Assembly: GCA_037954325.1 (NCBI GenBank)
Contig: JBBMNZ010000016.1
Coordinates: forward strand, 733,001-797,000
From: Fistularia commersonii
Taxonomy: Eukaryota; Chordata; Actinopteri; Syngnathiformes; Fistulariidae
Direction of reading: 5' to 3'
DNA: 64,000 nucleotides
The notes under the pieces are model-generated. The model ran no database searches. It was not told the origin of the DNA and saw only the letters and a program-made list of their open reading frames with translations. Shown here one piece after another: positions 54,067-64,000 of this stretch; position 1 is the first letter of the stretch; each line of letters opens with the position of its first letter. A program made the translations under genes and the position numbers.

Positions 54067-54278
54067 TGTCTGAATGCCAAACTTGTGGGCAATGGAGCTG
54101 AGCAGGCAACTTTGTGGAAAGATGAGGAGATCCACCAGGAGAGCTCTGCTCTCTCCTTCTCCTACTTCTTTACGGGGGCTGGAGATCCACTTCTACAAAC
54201 CAGAAGTACACCAGCTAGAGTACTTCACGGGCTGCTACACTGCTGAGGAGCTCTGCGTGGAGGCGGCCAAGAAATGCT
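54067..54278 (+). CDS. jak1: jak1 first coding exon (exon 2)
   Basis: The acceptor TTGTCACAG ends at 54066 and the donor GTGAGT begins at 54279. From ATG 54074 there are 68 codons plus one base. The second in-frame ATG at 54092 (GCAATGG) has the better Kozak context and gives MELSRQLCGKMRRS, more like the MAFCAKMRSS region of mammalian JAK1. The true start may therefore be residue 7 of the longest frame. The F1 ubiquitin-like fold begins around HFYKPEV. Confidence 0.93.
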
Positions 54279-56260
54279 GTGAGTGACCGTTAATAACAAC
54301 TATTACTATTATTGTCATGGTCTCTTCCCATTGCTTAATGGCAACGGGGAGACATAAGGTTCTGGAGATTGGCAGTGAATATGCGAAGGAGGTGTCCAAA
54401 TCTTGCCGATATAAGGTTGAATAGTGTATTACTCCTTGCATAAGCTTTTCCCCATATTGTAGCGTAGCGCACCACCTGTTATGTGTCAGAAGTCTTACGG
54501 CTCCTTTGCCAAAACATCATTTGCCACTGACCTCCTTGTGGAAAGGCCAAAGGGGGCCGCTGGCGTGTTAGGGAAACAAAGCTTGGAAAAAGAGCAAGGT
54601 TATAAGCAGGAATGTTAACACCGTGGTTTGGAAATGGGGGCAGACAAAGCCACCCCAAATATTTTTATAATATCGGAAGAAAATGGGACGTCATTAAAAA
54701 ACGTGCACAGAAAGATGATAGTAAAATAAGATAAAAGGGATATATGTGCTTCCAGTTAAAAGGGTAAGGTCCTTTAGGTGCTGAACCCAAAAAAGTAGAC
54801 ACGATATAACCAAGAAACTGCTGACACAGGGAAAAGAAAGGCCGTTATGACAAAAATGGAAAAAAACAATCATGAAAGCCGTGACCATATGCTCATTTGT
54901 CAGACTAAATGCCACTCAACCCATGCTATGTATAATAAGAGGTGATGTGATGTTGGAAAACCAGTTGATCGGCGAGACAGCTTGAGCTTCTGATCTTCAT
55001 GAAGAATAAAGTTCTCTGAACCCGACTCTGAGCTTCCTTCGACTCTGCTCGACTTGGCCCAGGGTGCGCTGCCTGACCTGCAAAAACCCAGACACTTTCT
55101 GCATGGTTGGCAAACAGGAGCCATCTCAAATTCAGATCAACACTGTCCGGAAGGGCTATCACTCCACTCACATCATGCCATGTCAGATCATTATGCTCTC
55201 TACAATATAATAATGGTAAATGACACTCCTGCATATCCGATCGAACCGCGTTCAATAAGCGTGATTCAGTTCCTGTAAAACCACATGATAATACCCTTCC
55301 AAGGGCTCTTAGAGGAAGTTTCTGTCTTTTCCCAGCCATTAGCGGATATAATTGACCTAATGATGCACACTCTGGCACTTTGTAGAAAAAAGGTCTTTTA
55401 GTTTTATTTCATTTTGTCGTACCAAGCCGTCCTCTTTCCCCTCTTCTGCTGTCCTAACCTGTCCAGCCAGGGCAGATGGCCATGGGCTTTGCCTGAAGGA
55501 ACATGCCACAGTTTTGGGGGATTTGTCTGTTTGCCATGACCCTGTTAGTCAGGGAAGAAGATTCATCCTCTCCTGTTTGAGTGCTTTTCCCTCCCACTAA
55601 TTAGCTTCAAACAAAATACTGATAGTCATGAACACATCTGCTATCAACTCCACAACCTGGACTCTTGATTTAATCCCGTTTTTATTTTTTATTTTTTTTT
55701 AGTAGTTACGGTTAAGTAAAACATAACCATAACTGCTATTGTGATGACAAAAATGCATGATTCATTACTTGGTAGAGGCTTTGTGAAGGCAAATCTATTT
55801 TGGTAATTTATTGCAAAAAAAAAAAAACTGCCCAAGATTATGCAGAAATAACTGCGTCATGATGCTGATTTTCAGAGGATTTCAAAAGTTTAAGACTCCT
55901 ATCATCTGTTTTTGAAAGAGTTGATTTACCTCAGATTTCTACGTGTCTTTCTAACTGTCTGAGTGTATTCGATAGTTCTGCAAAGCCCAGGGGCATTCAT
56001 GTTCTCGATGTATATTAATACAACGTTATAAGGGAAGAGAATTTGATATATCTGGTGCTTTTGTGCTTCAACCCTGTCTGCAACACAAGATTGATCTGAA
56101 TATTGATTTTATTCTCTTTTCTTTTTCTTTCCTCAGTAATCTCCCCATTGTGCTACAACCTTTTTGCCCTGTACAACAAGACGACGGGCTTGTGGTACCC
56201 GCCAAACTACGAATTCAAGATCACAGATGAGACCAGTATTAAGTTGCATTATCGCATGAG
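54074..56260 (+). CDS. jak1: jak1, Janus kinase 1, first two coding exons, continues off the right edge
   Basis: JAK1 is the cytoplasmic tyrosine kinase that binds cytokine receptors through its N-terminal FERM and SH2-like domains and phosphorylates STATs. Two exons encode the start of FERM subdomain F1: LEIHFYKPEVHQLEYFTGCY and TAEELCVEAAKKC, then LISPLCYNLFALYNKTTGLW, YPPNYEFKITDETSIKLHYR and MR. The words YTAEELC, SPLC-NLFALY, LWY-PN and LHYRMR are JAK1 hallmarks. Translation starts in the first of these exons, because TGA lies directly before the ATG at 54074 in the same frame. Later exons (rest of FERM, SH2, pseudokinase, kinase) were not found before 64000. jak1 is divergent from ak4, as in tetrapods. 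Confidence 0.95.
54279..56136. other. jak1 intron between the two coding exons
   Basis: Unique-looking sequence of 1858 bp. There is an A13 run near 55806-55818. No repeats or genes were recognised. Confidence 0.5.
56137..56260 (+). CDS. jak1: jak1 second coding exon (exon 3)
   Basis: A pyrimidine-rich tract and CCTCAG acceptor (end 56136) and a GTAAGA donor at 56261 bound a 124-nt exon. It encodes LISPLCYNLFALYNKTTGLW, then YPPNYEFKITDETSIKLHYR-M plus two bases. Reading is continuous with the previous exon (AAKKC-LISPLC). Confidence 0.95.
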
Positions 56261-58134
56261 GTAAGATGTAGATCACAGCAGAAAACGTCTTCTATGACGC
56301 TGTTCTAGCGACCCCCTTATCTCCCTAAACTAATTCTATGAAAAACAATTTTCGTTTCATCGCACAAATTCAACATGACTGATATGAGATCATCTCTCAA
56401 AGTGCCTTCTGTCATATCATATGAAAAAAAAGCAAAATATATGAGGCAAAGAAATAATGGAGGAAGTTAAAGTAAGAGGGAAAAGTAAAGAAGGAAAAGA
56501 AAAACACTGTTGCAATTTGTAGGTGATAGTGTAAATGTCAATATTACAGCTGCGTTCTGGGGGTTCTCCAACTGCAGGTATTCTAACCATGTTATTGTCC
56601 AATTTATGATATCTGTTGGAGAATGATCGGGGGAAGGCCTTTCTCTTCACTTCATTTTCGGCTTTAAGCTCATGGGGATCAATGTACAGTATTCGCAGGG
56701 TTTTCCTCAAACTCCTATCAACGCTTCTGCTACTTTAAAACGTCACTGTTGTGAATCTGCTGTGACTGTGAACCAAAATATCTGTCACTTGAACCTCTTT
56801 TAAGTTCCCCATCATTCTTCTGAGATATAAACCTTATTACATTTTTTCGTGACCTCTATTTTCCATTTCATACGTCTTGCTTCCGGTTATCATCGGTCTT
56901 AAAGCCCAACCATTGCTCAATTTGTGGTTGAGGACGACAGAAGTGACAACAGATCAAATCTATTTTTCACATTTGAATTACCTTATATCTGTTTTGGATT
57001 TTAACCTCCAGAAACAATCATATCTAAATAACAGGGCTACTCACTGTGTTAAAAGTTTAAAAGGGAGCTGGTTGTCGGAGTTTCAGCCAATAGGGCCAGC
57101 CTCCCTTTTTGTTTACTGGCATGCAACAAAAAGCCTGCTCAATAGATGACTGGTCAATACCAGTCTGCACAGCTGTAAACCGAAACCACCATTTTCTTTC
57201 CACGCTGAGACTTTCTGTTTGTTTTTGTTTCACAAATAGAACCTGCCTCAACACATGTAAACACGCTTTCAACACCCAACTCTTAACAAGCATGATACAT
57301 TATCCCTAAGAATGCAGATGCAAGTCATTTTGCTCAGTCCTCTGCTATTTTATTTTATTAATAACTTTGGTTAATATTTTGGATAATAAACAGGGTTGGG
57401 GTATCACCAAATTGCATGACATTTCAAAAAAAGAACAAACATCAAGGTTGTTGGAAAGTGGAGGTTAACTGCTCAGTTTCATATGTGAAAACAAACCTGA
57501 GTAGTAAGTCGATACTTATGCGTTGATACCAGCAATGCCTTAGTGTCTGATGGTTCAAGCTGGAGGTCATTTGAAAACAAAGCTTATTTTCTCAAACTAG
57601 CTTAGCTGTCCCAAGCTAACACATTTTACCTTTGTGAACACATCCTGTTCGGCTTGGTCTTAATGGCTACTGTGTTTTTGCTCATAATTAGATTGCTGTT
57701 CCGTAACAAATTTGACATTCGTGATCAAATAAAATTTCAGTCAAAATGGAAAAGTAATAAGACTTTTGGGTTATTTATGTAAGCACTTTAGAGGTTCACT
57801 TAGACATATAATCCATTTTGATCAGATTTGATAAGCAAAAGTCCCCCCACCCCGTAATTGGCCATCTTTTCCTCCAGCATGCAGCTGGCAAACCATCAGC
57901 TAGCATGTTTCGGTAAGGCTGTTTTGCACTGAAGAAGTTGAAAATGCCAGATTTACATTATTGAAAAATGAAGCTTTGTGACAGGAACTGATAAAGAAAA
58001 TGTATCAAACATTTGTATATACTCTTAAGAAAACACTTGAAACCCTATGTGAGGAACCACTTTGTTACTCTGTGTAGTCTGAGATAGGAGGAACTCTATG
58101 GCTCGCCTCCTTTAGATTCCGTTTTTGTGACCTT
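56261..58134. other. jak1 intron, no feature recognised
   Basis: No further jak1 exon (rest of FERM) is visible, and no clear repeat. Confidence 0.5.
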
Positions 58135-58415
58135 ATCCATCATGTGATGGTTTTGTCCCAAACTGCTGCTTTGATAGCAGCAGCGGATGCTTTGGACACA
58201 TACAGAGGAGGAACAATGAATATCTGGGTCAAAGGGTGCTGAGGTTGAAACTGCCAGGTAGGCCGACCAGAGAGATTTATGGATGCAGGGAAAGAGGACA
58301 GGAAGTTGGTTGGAGTGAGGGAAGAAGATCCAGAGGAGAGGGTTAGATGGAAGCAGATGATTGACTGTGGCAACCCCTCTAGGGAGCAGCCCGAAGGAAA
58401 AGAAGATTGATTTGT
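58135..58415 (+). mobile_element. LINE 3' fragment related to the RTE-like family
   Basis: GGAGGAACAATGAATATCTG, GGTGCTGAGGTTGAAACTGC and AGAGATTTATGGATGCAGGG mirror the 3' coding end of the RTE-like copies. It ends CAACCCCTCTAGGGAGCAGC and CCGAAGGAAAAGAAG. Confidence 0.6.
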
Positions 58416-58571
58416 CATGTGTTGCTTATTTACTAGCATGTATGCCAATAAAACTTGCTTTTATGCTGACGTCTTGATTAGTGGCTTGATGAATAAAACG
58501 TTTTGCTGAGTCTTTGAGTTTTTAGCTAACGTTGCAGCAGTTGCTTGTGACTTCTAGCATAGCCAGTATGG

Positions 58572-59496
<925 letters not shown>

Positions 59497-59849
59497 AATG
59501 TTTTCCTTCTTTATGTCGTATTGCCTGACTAATGAGACACAGATCCCAAGGTCTAAAGTGTTCTTTCCCACACCACTCGCTGTTCATTTTCTGCTTATTT
59601 TGTTGCAAAAGGTGATGCAAAAAGAAGAGCCGACTTGAAATTAGAATGGGGCCAAGGTATGGTCTGCCATCTTATTTGGTTTACGCTGAGAGAGGTGAAA
59701 TGAATCCCACAATTCAATCTAGGATTGTAATTGATTTGAATGGCTCAGCTGGCTGGTTGTGGCCCAGAGGGCCGCACTTTCCCCACCTCTGTTTTGAAGG
59801 AGCCACTGTTCCTCTCAGTACATTGGGTTCTGCGTGAACAGTCCATCCC

Positions 59850-60835
59850 AGCTAAAGAGTTCCGCTGCTTACCCAGCAAAAAACCCAGGGTTACCAGTGA
59901 CCTGGATGCCAGGAGGACAGAGCCTTCAGGAGACCGAACAGCACTCAAGGCTATGCAAAGAGAGCTGAACGCAGTAGGGATGAAAAAAAAAACAACCAAT
60001 AAAAATGGAGAAGAGACTCGAAATAGACAACATTTCAGATGTCCAAAGCAGAATGAGGGAGATCACAGCATCTTGAGGAATAAGCAAACCCCTCACAACA
60101 GACTCCACCCACAAGTCACGATGCACCGGGCCATGACAGTCCCGGAGAGGCTCCAACGGGGTAAGGCCCCTGTACTGGATGCTCTCAGTGTTTTGAAGAC
60201 ATGCACGAGAGAGCTGTAAGGAACAGAACCTCAGGCTGCACCCTCTGAGAGTCCCAAGTGCTGCGGAAAGCACCCCGCCTGGTCCCAGTGCTTACGGACA
60301 TCCTCTGGCACGAAAGGACCACAGACCCGTAGCACTGAGCGCTCACATAATGAAGGTCATCGAGAGACCTCTTGAAGTTACTGCATACAATCCTCACGTC
60401 GGGGTAAAAGAAGCAAGAATACATCTGCTGCTGGACACATACTTCAGTCCGGACAAACCCAACACCATTATCCGTCATATTCTTTGACTCTTCAAGTGCC
60501 AATAATTCCACCCAGCCCAGGCTGCTCAGGGCAAGGCTTGAGAAGTTCTCTGATGGCACAGCCATCGTTGGATGTGTTGACGATGGACTGAAGAGAATAG
60601 AGATGCAATCAGTGAAATCTTCTGCATCTGCGTGGCCTAGATGAAGGAGATCATGATGGACTTAAGCAGGAAGAAAACACACTCCCTCTCCAGTCTCTAC
60701 AAAGATGACTGATGTGAAGATGGTAACATCCTACAAGTAGCTGGGTGTTAAGCTGGACAACAGGCTGGAGTGGTCCACAAACACCAAGAGGTTGCGAGTG
60801 AGAAGGGCCTGAGCCAGCTCCACTTCCTTATTTTA
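59850..60835 (+). mobile_element. L2-like LINE relic (reverse transcriptase region)
   Basis: Words appear in family order across shifting frames: SKKPRVTSDLDA, LKAMQRELNAVGMKKK, VLDALSVLKTCTREL, DHRPVALSAHIMKVIERPLE (RT motif region) and FSDGTAIVGCVDDG in the catalytic box area. These are followed by SYK-LGVKLDNRLEWSTNT. Numerous stops and frameshifts make it inactive. Confidence 0.7.
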
Positions 60836-62155
60836 AGTTACGTTATCTCCTCCTTTTTACTGTTACAATGGACCTTGTTGCGATGACAAATATATATTTA
60901 AAGTTAATCAAGTCATGAAATTGCAATGAACTAGCTTCCGGTATGCTTTCTTTTGGAAATATTCTACCCAAATTGAAGGATACAAAACAACCTGGAAATT
61001 TACGTCCTGCTTTACATCACAGACAAAGATTCTCTTGTTGGTCCTGCTGCAGCCAATCACGCTATACTTCTTGTAGTATTTAGTATTTTGTGTTGAACCA
61101 ACCTCTGTGGATCGATGAAAGAACAGGTACTGCATGTTTCAAACAAACTAAAAGCCACGCGCTTGCCTTCATTTATGTAGTTTACTTGTTTCTCACAGTA
61201 TTTTTTTTTAAAGTGATTTATTGCTATTTATGGTTATTTTACAGTGATCTTTACTGGAGCAACAGTCATCCAAAAAAATTTTGCAGGGTTTTCAGTTGAT
61301 TTTTCTTCCTGACTGACTGACAAACTCCTTGGTTATTCAGGTGGTTTGTTGCATATTTCATTTTTTAATATCATTATTGATTTTTCTGTATATTCCTATT
61401 TGACATTTTTTCCATTATTCATTTGCATTATGCAATGCCGTTCTATTAATTTTGACTGTAGTAGACAAGCTTGTTGTATTAAAATAAACACATCCTTTAA
61501 AAATATAAAACCTAATTAAATGTGCCTCACTGGGGATGTAATTTCTAAAAGCCTACGTTCAGTCATACATTTTCACTTTGTTCCTTTTCAACATTATTCT
61601 CAGACAGGTAACATTTCATGCAAAGAGTAAAAAAAGTGTGGTGTGAATTCTACTTCCTTCCTATGGAGGGAGCGCAGCCATGCACAGAGCCTAACTGTGG
61701 CACAGGTTTTGTGTTTGCATGCGTCTTTTTTTTAGTCGGAGCCTTTGTTGTGCACCGCAGTTTTATCGCATACACAGGCGGAGTATTGTGGTCAAGTTTT
61801 GATATGCCTGCAGTCCTTAAGCACAGACCATGGAAGCGAAAACACATGCAATTTCTTTGCTAGTTTGATTTGGAAACCTCTTTACTACAAGACTGTAAAT
61901 CATTAGCAATCTAAAAGTTTCACTGATTCATTTATTTTCCTACTGCTCGTCCTGGGTTGGTCAGCAATGTATGTAATCCCCTTTACTGCCTTCTGAGTGA
62001 ATCTCCAAGGAGTACCTCTGACAGGATGTATCCAGAGGGAGGTGTTCCCCTTACCATCCCAACTAATTCCCTCCAAAGTAAAAGAATAGTGCCATGCCAC
62101 CCTGTGGAGGAAACCTAGCATCCTCCATGTTGCCCTTAATTCTTCATGTGTCTGG

Positions 62156-62156
<1 letters not shown>
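60836..62156. other. jak1 intron, no gene recognised
   Basis: AT-rich sequence around 61190-61520, with no clear repeat ends or exons. Confidence 0.5.
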
Positions 62157-62203
<47 letters not shown>

Positions 62204-62237
62204 ATACACAAACACACACACTAACACACAAACACAC
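62157..62237. repeat. (CA)n compound microsatellite
   Basis: CA units with TA interruptions, then AAACACACAC words. Confidence 0.95.
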
Positions 62238-62238
62238 A

Positions 62239-62469
62239 TTCTTGTTGTGGCAACTAGATTTGAATTTTTTCACTTGAAGTCCTCGTCCCAGTGGCTTCTT
62301 CACTTCTGATGACCAGTGGGGAGTGTCCAAATACAACTGCTAGAAACTTATGGTTTCTTGTTCACGATAAACAAGCCACTGAGGCTTCTTAGAACTGAAG
62401 AAGCCTCTCAGATGAGGGGTGAAACGTCCTCAAGTGAAGAAATTCAAGTCTAGTTGCCACGACAAGAAG
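62239..62469. repeat. inverted repeat, arms about 65-75 bp
   Basis: The left arm 62239-62306 (TTGTGGCAACTAGATTTGAA ... TGGCTTCTTCACTTCT) is mirrored by the right arm 62394-62469 (GAACTGAAGAAGCCTCTC ... AGTCTAGTTGCCACGACAAG). Fragments of the same repeat occur near 29255-29370 and 42326. It belongs to a common fish repeat I cannot name with confidence. Confidence 0.75.
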
Positions 62470-62884
62470 ATTTCCGCAAGAATTCACCGTGACCTGGATG
62501 ACTGAGAACCTCCACAGGCATGTCCTTGAGCAACAATAGCAATCAAATGACCCTTCTGCCAAATGTGACGCTTTAGGCGCTTCAACTTTCACTCAGTCCA
62601 GACTTTTCCCTCTGAAATCTCGCTTGCTACTTTGGCTTCACAGCATATTTTGAAGAGCCGTCCTTTCTCACTCGACAAAGAAAAAAATTCTTACCCACTT
62701 TCGCCTCACCTTGTTCTGTCTTAGAAGAACTGCATTTCTTTTTTTCGCTTTGGCTTGCTGACTGGCTGTCCCACTGCCTGTTGGTTTGGCCAAAATGAGG
62801 CGTTAGCAGCTTTTACTTCTCTTAACTCAACTGCATGGTTAGCTCACCTACAAAACAGCAACACTGATTGGCTGCGCAAGTAAA

Positions 62885-63949
62885 TACACTATATGGCCAA
62901 AAGTATTCACTCACTTGCAGTGACTTGCATATGAACTTAAGTGACATCCCATTCCGAATACTCAGGGTTCAATGTGACATCGGGCCGCCCTTTGCAGCTA
63001 GAACAGCTTCAACTCTCCTGGGAAGGCTGTCCATAAGGTTCAGGAGTGTGTATATGGGAATTTTCGATAATGCACAAATGGGCCTCTGGAAGCAGAAGCG
63101 AACTTGTGAGGTCACTCTGATGTTGGGCAAGAAGCCCTTGCTCTCAGTCTCTGTTCTAATTCATCTTAAAGGTGTTCTATGGGGTTGAGGTCAGGACTCT
63201 GTGCAGGTCAGTCAAGTTCATCCGCACTGGATTCTGTCATCCATGACTTAATGAACTTTGCTTTGTGCACAGTCATGTTGGAAAAGGAAGGGGCCAGCTC
63301 CAAACTATTCCAGCAAAGTTGGGTGCATGGAATTGCCCAAAATGTCTTGGTATGCTGAAACTTTCAGAGTTATGGTTTGAACGTGTCTCCAGTGCTCTGG
63401 AGTTCAATGTTGGCTTGCTTTACACCACTGCATTTGATGTTTTGCATTGCACTTGGTGATGTGTGGCTTGGATTTAGCTGCCTGGGCATGGAAACCCATT
63501 CCATGAAGCTTTCTATGCACTGTTCTTTAGCAAATCTGAAGGGCACATAAAGTTTGGAGGTCTATACTGATTGTCTCTGCAGAAAGTTGGAAACCTCTTG
63601 GCCCGATGCGCCTCAGCATTTGCTGACCCTGTGCCACAAGTTCACGTGGCCTACCACTTTGTGGCTGTTGTTACCAAACACTTCCATGTTCTTCTAATAC
63701 AGCTGAAAGTGTAATATTTAGGAGTGAGGAAATTTCACGACTGGATTTGTTGCACAGGTGCATCCTATCACAGTTCCACACTGGGATTCACTGAGCTCCT
63801 GAGAGCGACCCATTCTTTCACAAATTTTTGTAAAACCAGTCTGCATGCCTCGGTGCTTGATTTTATACACCAATGGCCATGTAAGGGATTGGAACACCTG
63901 TTTCTAATTATTTGGTTAGGTGAGTGAATACTTTTGGCCATATAGTGTA
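62885..63949 (-). mobile_element. Tc1-like transposon relic with intact TIRs, catalytic core deleted
   Basis: TIRs TACACTATATGGCCAAAAGT... at 62885 and its inverse ending 63949, with TA duplications on both sides. On the minus strand a Tc1 transposase is readable in pieces: MGRSQELSESQCGTVIGC, REISSLLN, QQPQSGRPRELVAQGQQMLR, GFQLSAETISIDLQTLCALQ, RKLHGMGFHAQAAKSKPHIT, FLFQHDCA and LMDSLPRRVEAVLAAKGGP. The stretch that should hold the first catalytic WSDES box and following residues is missing between TPEHWRHV and LKVSAYQDIL, and stops and frameshifts are many. Confidence 0.92.
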
Positions 63950-64000
63950 CGTGTGAGCTGCATCATATCATTGGCTGGACAGTGTTTTACTGTAGTTTCC

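Overview
This window is vertebrate nuclear DNA, almost certainly from a ray-finned (teleost) fish. It shows short coding exons with GT-AG introns, CpG-rich promoters, many (TG/CA)n microsatellites, and fish-type repeats: Tc1, hAT, pogo/Tigger-like, RTE- and L2-like LINEs, and tRNA-type SINEs. There are no operons, CRISPR arrays or prokaryotic genes. The three protein genes and one microRNA recognised here are in the order dnajc6 (-), ak4 (-), mir-101 (+), jak1 (+). This matches the tetrapod JAK1 / mir-101-1 / AK4 / DNAJC6 block. The species cannot be named from the sequence alone.

Left half (1-28.2 kb): the 5' part of dnajc6 (auxilin, the neuronal clathrin-uncoating co-chaperone) on the minus strand. 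Five coding exons are defined with splice sites: 22476-22278, 15469-15334, 6997-6948, 6610-6462 and 3384-3262. Together they give exactly 219 codons: the N-terminus and most of the PTEN-like phosphatase domain. The rest of the gene lies beyond the left edge. A second CpG island at 27.4-28.2 kb holds an open, phase-compatible alternative first exon (27933-27834). The introns are crowded with DNA transposons, several of them nested. Two inverted copies of one hAT element flank exon 2.

Middle (28.2-43 kb): SINE and LINE debris, then the complete ak4 gene on the minus strand (mitochondrial-type adenylate kinase 4, five coding exons, 226 aa). Beyond it lie a 1-kb T-rich strand-asymmetric tract, a CpG-rich region (40.6-41.8 kb), and a perfect mir-101 hairpin (42874-42948) on the plus strand.

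Right part (43-64 kb): a SINE with an expanded internal minisatellite that has been split by an RTE-like LINE. Next comes a CpG/CCAAT/ETS-type promoter with a probable 5'UTR exon at about 51.0-51.3 kb. The first two coding exons of jak1 follow (54074-54278 and 56137-56260; start of the FERM domain). After these is a long intron filled with a pogo-like element, an L2-like LINE relic, and a Tc1 relic with both TIRs and TA target duplications.

No wholly new system was found. The observations most worth checking are the mir-101 locus with its candidate CpG-island promoter, the two alternative first exons of dnajc6, the inverted hAT pair bracketing dnajc6 exon 2 (a circular-RNA or skipping arrangement), and the substituted histidine in the dnajc6 phosphatase-like loop.
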